Origin: an uncultured Prevotellaceae bacterium
GTDB taxonomy: Bacteria; Bacteroidota; Bacteroidia; Bacteroidales; Bacteroidaceae
Direction of reading: 5' to 3'
NCBI GenBank assembly: GCA_900320565.1
Contig: ONSR01000009.1
Location: 58,408-122,407, forward strand
Length of the DNA: 64,000 bases
Shown here: piece after piece, positions 16,963 through 26,438 of the stretch
How positions within the stretch are numbered: the first letter of the stretch is position 1
How the letters are laid out: the number at the start of each line of letters is the position of its first letter
Translations under genes and position numbers: made by a program
Notes under the pieces: generated by a model
Databases searched by the model: none
Told to the model about the DNA's origin: nothing
Seen by the model: the letters and a program-made list of their open reading frames with translations, nothing else

Positions 16963-16970
16963 CAAAGTTA
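16963..16970 (-). promoter_or_regulatory. -7 element (TAACTTTG) of the SGNH gene
   Basis: A consensus TAnnTTTG lies in the 25 bp between this gene and the upstream protease stop, 22 bases before ATG 16940. No TTTG is seen at -33, so it may be a secondary promoter inside the cluster. Confidence 0.5.
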
Positions 16971-16986
16971 CGAATAAATCTCTAAG

Positions 16987-19900
16987 CTAACGGAGCACTT
17001 TGCGGCCGTCCTGAATATAGATGCCTCGCTTAGGGGTCTGGACTTTGCGGCCGGAGAGGTCGTAGATGCCCTTGAACTCCTTGCTGCCATCGGTGCTCTT
17101 GGGCGTCGATATGCCGTCGGGATTGTCAGTTGGTGCGAGGGGCTCTATGGTGACGCCTTCGAGCTTGAAGGCATGGATGCCGAAACTGGCTTGGCCTGTG
17201 AGGTTCACGATGACGCCTACGCTCACGTTCGTCTCTTCGGAGAGTGCGAAGCTGATGGTCGGGTTAGCCATTGGCGCTTTGGCAAGGATTTTGGTTGAGT
17301 CGCTTTCGCTCACCATGGTGCCGCCCAAGCAAGCCATGACGACGCTGCTCTGCGAGTCGTCCACATCACCCGGGATGACACTGAAGGTGTAGCGGCCTGC
17401 TGGGAGTGTGACGGGATGCCAGAGGCGGTAGTCGAGCAGAGGTGTGGCGAAGCCGCTCCATTGCGTCTCGAACTGGATGTCATTGTGATGGCTTGTGTCA
17501 ATGTGAGCGCCTGTCGTGATGGTGCCACTCACTATGGCATTCTTATCAAGCCACTTCGAGCGTGTGTTCCTCATCAGGAACTTTAGGAATCGGCTACTGT
17601 TGTTTGGATTGACGGTGCCGGAGGCTGTGAGGAACGGATTCTTGTAGTTGGTGAGGTATTGGCCGGAGATATCGCCATGCATGAGGGCTTGCGGGTCGAG
17701 CGTGAAGACACCGAGGGCCGAGTTCCAGGCGTCGCCATCAGGTCCGAAGCCAATGCGCTGGCCATCTATACCATTAGAAGTGCGGTCCTTGACGTCGCCT
17801 CCGCTCTGGTTAAAGTCGTAGTAGAGCAACAGTCCGTCTGCCTCGGCAGCAGCGATGTCTTCGATGTGCTGGTTGCTGTAAGCCTTAATCTGGTCTAGTG
17901 TAAGCGTGGCATTCCAAAGTCGAACCTCATCGAGTTGCCCGCGGAAGCCTTCGCAAACGGTGATAGTCTCCAGGGCAGGAAAACTCGTGGCGAGCTTGAC
18001 GGTAGGACTGCTCACGAGGTGTCCGTCGCGATAGAACTTGACTGTGCCACTGGTATAGGTCACGGCATAGTGGTGCCACTCGTCCATGATGATGTAGCCT
18101 TCGTCCGACGACACAGTCTTGGTGCCAAGCGTGATGCTGAGGGTGCCCTTATTATCGACGGATGTGGAGAGACTGCCCTGAGAGGAAGTGATGCTGACGC
18201 TGCCCTGATACTGAGCAGGACGCATCCACCAGTCGAGGGTAAGTTTCTTCTGCGCTTCGGCAAACGGGCAAGCAAGTTGCAGCGTCTCTGCTCCCGTGAA
18301 GTTCAGACAGCTCTTCGGGTCGTCATTGCTCACGATGAGATAACGCTTCTGTGTAAGGGTGTTCTCGCCTAAGGGATTCGTCACGTAGAGGCTGACGTCG
18401 TAGATACCGGGTGCCTCAGGTACGACGTAGGGCGACTGTTCATCGACAGTGAAGATGCGCGAGCCGTTGTTCAGCTCCCAGTGCCATGTGACGGGGCTGT
18501 AGCGGCTGTCGTCCGTGAGCTGTACGCCATCGCCCAGCATAATAGCCGTTTCGGACAGGGCGAAGCGTGCTGCCGGAGCCGACTCGCGCACAACAACCTC
18601 CTTCGTCACGCTGCTCGAGCCCGCAGGATTGGTGGCTGTCAGTGTCACTTGGAAGACGCCTGTCGTGGGATAGAGTGCCGTGGCATTGGTGCCTCCCAGC
18701 TCCTCAACTTCAGCACCAGGCATACTCCACAAGTAAGTGCATCCGCTGCCCTCACTATGATTGATGAAGCTGAAACGGTCGCCTGCAGGAAGTGTGTCGT
18801 TCAGCACCTCGAAGGCAGCCACGGGAGCTTCGCCCTCGGCAACAACAATTGACTTCTCCGCAGCAAGTGTACTGCCATCAACAAAGGTTGCTGTACAGCT
18901 TACCGCATAAGTTCCGGCCTCTGCAAAACAGAAAGACGGACTCATGCCGTGCATGACAGGCATCGAGGAGTCTGCAACGCTCCAAGTCCAATCCGTGACA
19001 TTCAGCATGGTCTGAGCCGTCAGGTGGAATGGGATGCCGGCAATGTGAGTGCCAGCTTCCTCGGCAATGCTGAGCGTCGGTGTCGGCGTGGTGCTGGAGA
19101 ATGGGCTGTCCTCCACGACTTCGTGTGTTCCGATGGAGCGGAAGTAGGCATGCTTGCCACTCACATACTCGCGCAACTTCGTCTCGCCATCCACCACAAT
19201 CGTATCCATAGGCACATAGACCAGCAGGTCGGGCTGCAAAGCAGGTGCTGCAATACGAACATTCATGTTGTTACGAATCTCGGCCACCGTTCGTGCAGTC
19301 TTCCATACGCGTATCTCGTCGAGTCCGCCTATCCACCACTGGTTGATGTCTGAAGTGCGCCCGAACTGGAGGTCGCCAAATGCAGTGAGGCCCGAGTAGG
19401 AACTGGACGTGATGGCTCCTTTCCTAAGTGCGTTGACATAGAGCGTGAGCACGCTTCCGTTTATGACAATAGCAATGTGGTTCCACTTCTTGAGATTAGT
19501 AAAGACGCCCGAGACATTGAGACGGTCCGACCCGCTACTGTTCCATCCAACGGAAAGCGTGCCGTTGCTGCTATTGTGGAAGAGGAATGTTCCCCAGCCA
19601 GGTCCAACCTGATGCGTATAGTTGACATTCTTGTCGCTACGCATCCAGAACTCTATCGTGGCCTGTCCCAAGGTCTCGGAAATAGCATTGGGAATCACGA
19701 TACTGCCCTCGTTCAGGTTGACAATTTGATTGGCATCCTGTTCAGGTATCTCAATCATAACGGCATTCGACGGAGCAGACTCCTGTCCGTACTGCCCTGC
19801 CCAATAGACAGCCTTTACGGTAAAGGCATCCGAGGCATTGGTGTCGGGCGTATAATAGGTCTGATTCGCTGCCAGCTCAGCCACAAGCTTCGTGCCTTCA

Positions 19901-21477
19901 TACACATGGTAACCCGTCAGGGTGAGGCTCGATGCCTGAGGAGCAGACCACACCAGCACGCCATCCTCATAAGCGAGGTTCGTAGGAGGATAGAGCTGTT
20001 CGCCAGGCACAACAACACTGATGACAGTCTCGCGTCCGCTATTCCTAATCGCCACATTCTCCTGCTCGAAGGGAATCTCCACCCCCTCGTTCTCTATCTC
20101 ATAATTGATAATCGAGGCATTGTAGATGTGGCCCGAGCCTATGGCTCCCGACTTAGTCTTGACGATGAAGAAGTACTTCAAAGGCTTGGTGCGATCCACG
20201 GAGAAAGTGAGGTCTGTGAGGTCGTAGCCGAACTCCATCGGCTCGTCATGTATGCCATCTACCCAACGTCCAAGCATTGGAACCTCAGGAGCAGGATCGG
20301 CACCCAAGGTGTTGCCTGCATAGCGGAAATGTTCGAAGGGAATCGTCTTCTCTGGCTTTGTGGCCTTAATATTCTGGGCAATGCCTGCCGAGAGCAAAAG
20401 CTCGCTGCGATGCGTGTAGTCCATCAAAAGCTTGATAGTCCTGAGCGGACGGTAATCCTGTCGAATCACATAAGCGCCAGGCGTCCAAGTCCACACATCG
20501 TTATTCACAGCAAAGCTGTACTTATAGGGACAATAGATGAAGCCCTTATTCTCCCATCCGTCGCCCCACGAATTGGCAATAATCCAAGCACCTATCTCGT
20601 CTTCTTCCACCTCGCCTACAATGCCGTCTTTGTCAAGGTCGAACTCGATGCGGTCATCGTATCCGCAGACAGTAAGAGCATGGTCGAACGTCTCGCCCCA
20701 CTTCTCGACATACTTCATGCCGACAACACCCGCTGCCTTGTTTGCCGCAGAATTGGGAATGGCAGCCCATGTGCCGCCTGAAGCCACGCCAATACCACAC
20801 ACGCCACCGCCGTGCATCGTCTCATCACCACAATGATTATAGAGCCATTCCTTTAGCTCTTGCCTACCCTCAGGCGTGTTGGTAGGACTGAGCTGGAAGT
20901 CATAAGCCGAGCGGTTCCACATCGCGCTGAACCACTTGTTGTAGCCTTGCATCCAGCCATAGTCGGGGTCGTCGTGGGTCTGTGCACCGAAGAGTCTGCT
21001 GTACGTCCTGCCACCATAAGTAGGAACATTGGGGATGCCTATAGCCTTTGCCATTCCCTCTGTCGTACTCGTCTGATATGCCATCAGCCAAGTGAAATGC
21101 GAAGGGTACTGGTTCTCCGGCAAAGAAGCATCGGCATCACGATAGCTGTTTATCTCGTGTGTAAACTGATAGCCCACACCAGCTGCCGAGCCACAACTGC
21201 CGCCACTCTGATTGAAGATGGGTGGGAAGTACTTGTCCTGCCCGTTATAAACGTATGGAGGCAACTTTGACTGTCCCTTAGCTTTACGAGCTTTACGTCG
21301 TGCCACATAATCGGCAGGCTTTGCCTTGGATGCGACATCATACCTCAGATTAGGAAAGACACTACGGTCTATCTTAACTACCTTTCCATCAGGAAGCGTG
21401 TACTCTTCTATCTGTGCCATCGTGCCAAGAGAAGGCACAATGCTTGCTATCAGAAGCAGACTCCTCAGGTTCTTCAT
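16987..21477 (-). CDS. secreted papain-like (C1A) cysteine protease with LamG and PKD domains
   Basis: A 1496-residue protein with a signal peptide (LRSLLLIASIVPSLGTMAQ) and a short propeptide. The C1A domain runs ~75-330: oxyanion Gln90 and nucleophile Cys95 in FNQSGGSCGSAA, His266 in ETFDHALTVCGYDD and Asn302 in IIANSWGDGW form a complete papain triad. A fibronectin-like stretch is followed by LamG 1 (~585-735, ending LDEIRVWKTARTVAEI), two or three PKD-like beta-sandwiches (~760-1010, YLWSMPGAEV and TWHWELNNGS types), LamG 2 (~1020-1200) and the shared tag (IYDLSGRKV...GIYIQDGRKVLR). It likely digests glycoproteins after binding them through the lectin-like domains. Confidence 0.9.
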   Translation of the reverse strand: MKNLRSLLLIASIVPSLGTMAQIEEYTLPDGKVVKIDRSVFPNLRYDVASKAKPADYVARRKARKAKGQSKLPPYVYNGQDKYFPPIFNQSGGSCGSAAGVGYQFTHEINSYRDADASLPENQYPSHFTWLMAYQTSTTEGMAKAIGIPNVPTYGGRTYSRLFGAQTHDDPDYGWMQGYNKWFSAMWNRSAYDFQLSPTNTPEGRQELKEWLYNHCGDETMHGGGVCGIGVASGGTWAAIPNSAANKAAGVVGMKYVEKWGETFDHALTVCGYDDRIEFDLDKDGIVGEVEEDEIGAWIIANSWGDGWENKGFIYCPYKYSFAVNNDVWTWTPGAYVIRQDYRPLRTIKLLMDYTHRSELLLSAGIAQNIKATKPEKTIPFEHFRYAGNTLGADPAPEVPMLGRWVDGIHDEPMEFGYDLTDLTFSVDRTKPLKYFFIVKTKSGAIGSGHIYNASIINYEIENEGVEIPFEQENVAIRNSGRETVISVVVPGEQLYPPTNLAYEDGVLVWSAPQASSLTLTGYHVYEGTKLVAELAANQTYYTPDTNASDAFTVKAVYWAGQYGQESAPSNAVMIEIPEQDANQIVNLNEGSIVIPNAISETLGQATIEFWMRSDKNVNYTHQVGPGWGTFLFHNSSNGTLSVGWNSSGSDRLNVSGVFTNLKKWNHIAIVINGSVLTLYVNALRKGAITSSSYSGLTAFGDLQFGRTSDINQWWIGGLDEIRVWKTARTVAEIRNNMNVRIAAPALQPDLLVYVPMDTIVVDGETKLREYVSGKHAYFRSIGTHEVVEDSPFSSTTPTPTLSIAEEAGTHIAGIPFHLTAQTMLNVTDWTWSVADSSMPVMHGMSPSFCFAEAGTYAVSCTATFVDGSTLAAEKSIVVAEGEAPVAAFEVLNDTLPAGDRFSFINHSEGSGCTYLWSMPGAEVEELGGTNATALYPTTGVFQVTLTATNPAGSSSVTKEVVVRESAPAARFALSETAIMLGDGVQLTDDSRYSPVTWHWELNNGSRIFTVDEQSPYVVPEAPGIYDVSLYVTNPLGENTLTQKRYLIVSNDDPKSCLNFTGAETLQLACPFAEAQKKLTLDWWMRPAQYQGSVSITSSQGSLSTSVDNKGTLSITLGTKTVSSDEGYIIMDEWHHYAVTYTSGTVKFYRDGHLVSSPTVKLATSFPALETITVCEGFRGQLDEVRLWNATLTLDQIKAYSNQHIEDIAAAEADGLLLYYDFNQSGGDVKDRTSNGIDGQRIGFGPDGDAWNSALGVFTLDPQALMHGDISGQYLTNYKNPFLTASGTVNPNNSSRFLKFLMRNTRSKWLDKNAIVSGTITTGAHIDTSHHNDIQFETQWSGFATPLLDYRLWHPVTLPAGRYTFSVIPGDVDDSQSSVVMACLGGTMVSESDSTKILAKAPMANPTISFALSEETNVSVGVIVNLTGQASFGIHAFKLEGVTIEPLAPTDNPDGISTPKSTDGSKEFKGIYDLSGRKVQTPKRGIYIQDGRKVLR

Positions 21478-21521
21478 GTTATCTGGTATATATTAATATA
21501 TATAATGTGTAATGTAAAAGT

Positions 21522-21561
21522 AAAAAAGGGAGCCTCCGGGCTTTCCCGAAGAGCTCCCCTT
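21522..21561 (-). terminator. intrinsic terminator of the 21579-26078 gene
   Basis: On the minus strand AAGGGGAGC pairs with GCTCCCTT around an inner TTCGGG/CCCGGA stem, followed by TTTTTTA. It separates this gene from the protease gene downstream. Confidence 0.75.
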
Positions 21562-21578
21562 ATTGATAGATTAGGTCT

Positions 21579-24500
21579 TCACTTCACCAGTACCTTCACA
21601 CCATTGAGGATGTACATGCCCTTGCCTAATGTCTTCAGGCTATTGAGCGTAGCACCGGTCTTGAGCAAGCGGCCGTCCATGCTATAGACATTACCCTTCT
21701 GGCTGATCTTATCGACAGCAGAAGTAACATCCTTCACACCATCGGCTGCATCAGCAGCTGCCTTGCCCAATGAGATGCAGAAGTCAAACTCATCGTATGG
21801 ATCAATTACGGGGCAGAGGCTAATATCCAGAACTGCACTGCAAGGTGTCACGTTGACAACGTATCCAGTCTTAACATCAGCTGCATAATTTGCATTGAAG
21901 TAAATCGTACCAGGACCAAAGGATTGGGTAACGAGTGTACCGATAAGGCCATTCTCCGTAGTTCCCTTAATTGCCAGTTCTCCATTGCCAGGAACCTTGA
22001 ACTTGATTGGTTCTACGTATTCGTCCTCAGCATTATAAGAAGTGGTATCGCCATAGATGAAGAGTGCGGGCTGACCTGCCTCGATAGTTTCTACAGCCTT
22101 CAAAGCCAGGAAGGTTTCGATTTCTTCACCTTCGCCTTCGGTGTACTGACCAACTACGGTGTATGCAGATGCATCATCAGGAGCATCAACAGCTGTGAGG
22201 CTTACACTGTGACACCAGTCAACAATGCGACCGGGCTTGACATTCTTGACGAAGGTAAACTCTGCGGGAGCTTCATACTCAACGTCTGCTTTGCAAGCCA
22301 CGAGACCCGAGTTAGTGGTGGGCTCTGTAGTGCTCCATGTGCAGAATCTGCGATTGCTCTCACCTGCATGGAGGTAATTTTGGCTTTCGCCCTTGAGATT
22401 CGAAACAGTAAACAAGCTTCTCTGATAACCAAGGGCCTTCCAAGTGACGAGGGAAGGTATAGTCTTCAGATAAATATTGTCCTTACTACCAGTACCATCA
22501 ACAAAGACGAAGAGACCTGTAGCCTTGTTCTGGAGTGCATAGACGGGCTGTGCCTTGTCTTCGCCATAAGGCAGGACATCCATACCCTCAGCAGTGTTGA
22601 ATTCAGTGCGGAATGCTCTGTAAGCCTGTGCAGCAGCAGTGATATCCTCTGCAGTAGCATCCTTCAGGAGCACCTTGTTGGCAGCGGTGTAAGCGTCCTG
22701 GAGAGCCTGAGCACTTGCGCTCAACTGACCCTTGACAGTTACAGGATAGATCTGGAACTCGGAAGCGTGGAAGTATGACCAACCACCTGCTACGCTATAT
22801 TGGTCTGCGCTGATGATTACCTCGAATGGATTATATTCGATACCACCACCATCAGAACCATATCTGTTAGTCATAGTGAAGCGCAGATAACTATATGTGC
22901 CACCCAAGTCAATGGGCTGGCTGGTAGCAGGAGTATTGTAATCAACGAAAGGAAGTTCGATGTAACCTACGTTGCTCCAAGTCTCTGCATCGGTGCTACC
23001 CTGAACGAACATACGAGTAACGTGACCGTTAGTAGCGCCCGAACGACGTGCCATATAAACCTGGATAAGACCAGAGGTGGGCTCATTGAGAGCAACCTGG
23101 ATATAGCCAGGAGCAAGGACTTCCTTATGGTAGTCACTGTGCCAGTATGTGTTTGTATTACCATCAACAAGGTTTTCGATGTGCAGACCTTCACTCTTGT
23201 CACTTGCGTTGCTCGAAAGCTGAGATGCGTCGGTAATCAGCTTCTCGCCTCTCGTGTAAGTCTGGCTCATGTCGAGAGCCATCGTCATATTCTCCTTGAC
23301 ATCAGAGAGGAGTGAAGTATAATCTACAGCAATAGGCTCGCTCTCAACAAAGCGGAACATGCTGAAGTCCTTGTCGTCAATTTCATCGTCTGCCATGAAG
23401 AACAGGCGGTCAGACTCGCGAGAATCTTCACCACTGATTGCTTCGAGGTGAGTAACGTTCTTGGTGGTTTCTACACCTTCTTCTACAACTGTCTCTTCTT
23501 CTGTAACTTCCTTAGCGGTAGTAACGAATGTGCCACAGATAGTAGCCTGGTCTTCGCGAAGGCTTGTCTTGTCAACGCCTTCTTTGCTGAATCCGTATGC
23601 GTCATACATTTCCTCTGTCGGAACCATGATGCGATACCACTTATCGGTCGTAATACCGTTGGCCTTCTCCATGACGCTCATCTGCATAGCCTTAAGCATT
23701 ACGCTATACTTATGTACTTGGGCAGCATCATATTTGCCAGCTTTGTCATAAGCATCGGCTTCTGAATACAGTTTGTTGAAAGAGTCGGCAATGCCGTCGT
23801 CCATCCATTGGCCAGGTTCACTACCCTGAACAACACCGGCAGTTGCTTTTGCGTATGTTGCCAAAGCAGCACGCAGTTCAGCCGGGTCAACCAGTCCGCT
23901 GTTGAGGAATGTGTTGTATGCATCGAGCAATGCCTGATAAATTTCAGGAGTGATGTCTTCGTCAGCAGTGGCAATGTTGGCATTGTAGGTTTCATCGAGA
24001 GTCTCGGCAACTTCGCCTAGTTGCGCGAACTGAGAGTTAGGATTGTCACGTACAGTGATGATCTGAAGCTCTGCAGCATGCCAGAATGTACGATAAGTAG
24101 GATCGCAATCGACGCCAACGACACGTACATAAGGATAAGCAGTCTCTACAAAGAAAGGAACTGTGCTCTCTGCACCGGCTGCGAAGTTAGGAATATCAAT
24201 AGTTGCCATTTCTACCCAGTCTTCGTCAGCATTCTCCAGGTTGTCACTACCCTTGAGCAGGAACTGCTTTGGACGGTCGTTGCCAGCACCGGCTCTCTCT
24301 CGGAGATAGAACTCACAATCGCCAACCATGTCCTCCATGCCTGTGAGCTCGATGTAGTGCTGGCCTTCGGGACTATTCTGCCATGCGCTATGCCAATAGG
24401 TAGATGCATCGCCATCAATGAGGACACCGAGGTCGCCACCATCATCTTTATTACCAGCCTGATCATTATGGCTGTAGGGAGAAGACATTTGGCTGGCAGA

Positions 24501-26078
24501 GGTAATCAGCTTTGTTCTGATAACGTCTTTAGCAAGTGTCAGGGTCTCGAGAACCTGAGCGCGGAGCTCATTGTTCTTGGCTACCAAGACATCGTGGTTC
24601 AGAATCATCTCGAAGTCGGCAATAAGTTGTTCTGCTTCATCCTCAGGAACATATTCGAGGAACCATTCGCTGGTGTTAAAGTCAGACCTTTCGGTCCCGT
24701 AGTCCCATGTCCTTCTCCAGAAGGCCATATTCTGTTCCTGACCGGAGTCAGTACTATAGTTGCCCCAAGGAGAGGAAGTGTCATTTACAGAGCCGTGACC
24801 ATTCTGATGGAAATACTTCTCACCATTTCTTGGATCCTGAGCGAATCGTATGCAGATGATGTCCTTGTCTTCGCCGATGCCATCCGGTTCTACGTACTGA
24901 GGTTCGCCGTAAGCATAGTCGAATATCACATAACCTGCCTGGGTTTCGTCGGCAGTAGTCACGAGGCCGCCTTCCGTTCTGGAAGCGATGCTAATGTATG
25001 TATTCATACCTGCATTCTGCATCAGGATGCTGTCGCCATCCTCGCTCTGAGTGAGTTTCCACAGGAAGTGGGCTTTACTTCTATCCAGTGTGCTGTAAAC
25101 AATTCTGTTCACGTGATTCTTATCGTATGAAGCAGCAATAGCTTTATCAACGAATCCACTTGGGTCGATGGTTGACTTATAGCGGTTGTGGGCGATAATG
25201 CGATAGTAGCCGTTACCCTCTGTATCAAAGAGGGTATATGACACCTCACTGTCGAGAATCTTCTGATACAAGGAATCTGCAAGAGTGCCCATCTCTTGAG
25301 CCTCTTCATATGTGATAACATCGGGATCTGAAGATGGATCATATTCTGGGTCGCCATATAGCGTTACATATTCATCGACCTGTTGAATCAGCATATAGAA
25401 CTCCTGCCATGCGTCAAAGTCGGAATGTTGGCCTGGGCCAGTACCCATATTCATGGTCTCACCGTCGCCGCTGTCCCAAACTTGCTCGTTATATTTTTCG
25501 TAGATTGAATTAAGCACAGCCAAAATCTTTTCTATATCGGCAGGCTCTTCCAGTTCCCATATATATTGGGGATCATATTCGTAGGTTGCGATATCGCCGA
25601 TTGTTGTCCAGAAGGAACTGCCCACATGGTTCCAACTCGAGGCTGCATATGAACAGTTGCAGGCACGGATTGCATATTTGCCTTCATCGTTCAGGAAGAA
25701 GACTTGAGTCTCCCACGTTGCATCACCACGTGTGCTGGTGTGCAGATGGGTGTCGGTTATGCTGTCATTAGCATAACTTCCACTCTCAGGATTGCTGAAG
25801 TAGGAGCCATCCTTAATAACTTGGAAGCCATAGGTCTTGAAAGAACCTCCCGACTTCTTCTTTAAGTTAAAGATTGAAGCCGTAGACTTGTCGTCTGTCA
25901 GGTAACCGCTCTGATCCAAGTAATACTTGGTACCTTCCACATCTGTTGTAATGTAGTAGTTACCATTGTCTTGAATAGCAGCCAACGCCGCCTCGTACTC
26001 AGCGTCGGTCTGTGCGAAAACATTCGCTGTGATGAGTTGGACTATCAACGTCATCAACAATAAGTAAAGTTTTCTCAT
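21579..26078 (-). CDS. large secreted protein with two F5/8 type C (discoidin-like) domains
   Basis: A 1499-residue protein with signal peptide KLYLLLMTLIVQLITANVFAQ. An N-terminal ricin-like stretch (~35-190, YYITTDVEGTKYYLDQSG) is followed by helical linkers and another lectin-like module (~290-470). Discoidin-like domain 1 (~535-700) has LIDGDASTYWHSAWQN and domain 2 (~955-1115) has LVDGNTNTYWHSDYHK; the DGxxxTYWHS motif starts the sugar-binding sandwich. Helical FIVAR-like spacers with DAYNTFLNSG and AAQAYRAFRTEF sit between. The C-terminus is a variant of the shared tag (VYSMDGRLLKTG...GMYILNGVKVLVK). I see no catalytic domain; a glycan-binding or adhesive role is inferred. Confidence 0.85.
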   Translation of the reverse strand: MRKLYLLLMTLIVQLITANVFAQTDAEYEAALAAIQDNGNYYITTDVEGTKYYLDQSGYLTDDKSTASIFNLKKKSGGSFKTYGFQVIKDGSYFSNPESGSYANDSITDTHLHTSTRGDATWETQVFFLNDEGKYAIRACNCSYAASSWNHVGSSFWTTIGDIATYEYDPQYIWELEEPADIEKILAVLNSIYEKYNEQVWDSGDGETMNMGTGPGQHSDFDAWQEFYMLIQQVDEYVTLYGDPEYDPSSDPDVITYEEAQEMGTLADSLYQKILDSEVSYTLFDTEGNGYYRIIAHNRYKSTIDPSGFVDKAIAASYDKNHVNRIVYSTLDRSKAHFLWKLTQSEDGDSILMQNAGMNTYISIASRTEGGLVTTADETQAGYVIFDYAYGEPQYVEPDGIGEDKDIICIRFAQDPRNGEKYFHQNGHGSVNDTSSPWGNYSTDSGQEQNMAFWRRTWDYGTERSDFNTSEWFLEYVPEDEAEQLIADFEMILNHDVLVAKNNELRAQVLETLTLAKDVIRTKLITSASQMSSPYSHNDQAGNKDDGGDLGVLIDGDASTYWHSAWQNSPEGQHYIELTGMEDMVGDCEFYLRERAGAGNDRPKQFLLKGSDNLENADEDWVEMATIDIPNFAAGAESTVPFFVETAYPYVRVVGVDCDPTYRTFWHAAELQIITVRDNPNSQFAQLGEVAETLDETYNANIATADEDITPEIYQALLDAYNTFLNSGLVDPAELRAALATYAKATAGVVQGSEPGQWMDDGIADSFNKLYSEADAYDKAGKYDAAQVHKYSVMLKAMQMSVMEKANGITTDKWYRIMVPTEEMYDAYGFSKEGVDKTSLREDQATICGTFVTTAKEVTEEETVVEEGVETTKNVTHLEAISGEDSRESDRLFFMADDEIDDKDFSMFRFVESEPIAVDYTSLLSDVKENMTMALDMSQTYTRGEKLITDASQLSSNASDKSEGLHIENLVDGNTNTYWHSDYHKEVLAPGYIQVALNEPTSGLIQVYMARRSGATNGHVTRMFVQGSTDAETWSNVGYIELPFVDYNTPATSQPIDLGGTYSYLRFTMTNRYGSDGGGIEYNPFEVIISADQYSVAGGWSYFHASEFQIYPVTVKGQLSASAQALQDAYTAANKVLLKDATAEDITAAAQAYRAFRTEFNTAEGMDVLPYGEDKAQPVYALQNKATGLFVFVDGTGSKDNIYLKTIPSLVTWKALGYQRSLFTVSNLKGESQNYLHAGESNRRFCTWSTTEPTTNSGLVACKADVEYEAPAEFTFVKNVKPGRIVDWCHSVSLTAVDAPDDASAYTVVGQYTEGEGEEIETFLALKAVETIEAGQPALFIYGDTTSYNAEDEYVEPIKFKVPGNGELAIKGTTENGLIGTLVTQSFGPGTIYFNANYAADVKTGYVVNVTPCSAVLDISLCPVIDPYDEFDFCISLGKAAADAADGVKDVTSAVDKISQKGNVYSMDGRLLKTGATLNSLKTLGKGMYILNGVKVLVK

Positions 26079-26284
26079 TGTTAGTTTAAATTTAAAGGTT
26101 AAGTTGATAAGTTAGTTTTTTTATACGTTAATTCAATATATTTCGCCATACAAATTTATCTTTTTTACCTTTATATATTATATAATACGTAACGATATTT
26201 TCCATTTGTTAACATTTTTTAATATCCTTAGTCAACAAAGTGGCAGAATATGGCATGATGTGCAAAGGGTATAAAGTCTGTTGC

Positions 26285-26416
26285 AAACGCCCTATAGGGG
26301 AAAGGCAAACGCCCTATAGGGGAAAGGCAAACGCCCTATAGAGGAAGAGCAATTCCCCTATAGGGGAGTAGGAAACGCCCTATAGGGGAATTGTAAACCT
26401 GGCGTGCTGCGCCAGC
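26285..26416 (+). repeat. 22 bp tandem array, six units
   Basis: Units begin at 26285, 26307, 26329, 26351, 26373 and 26395. Units 1-3 and 5 contain AAACGCCCTATAGGGG or a close copy, unit 4 has CCCCTATAGGGG, and unit 6 has the hairpin CTGGCG TGCT GCGCCAG. It sits at the 3' end of the CotH gene. The rest of the gap (26079-26284) is AT-rich leader and promoter sequence of the preceding gene, with TTAACCTTTAAA near its start. Confidence 0.9.
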
Positions 26417-26438
26417 CAACATGGCTCGTTATGTTATG

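Noticed and set aside
19477-20781. Long open frame (434 codons) on the plus strand
   Set aside because: It is antisense to the well-supported papain-like protease gene and encodes no recognisable domain; it follows from GC-biased codon use.
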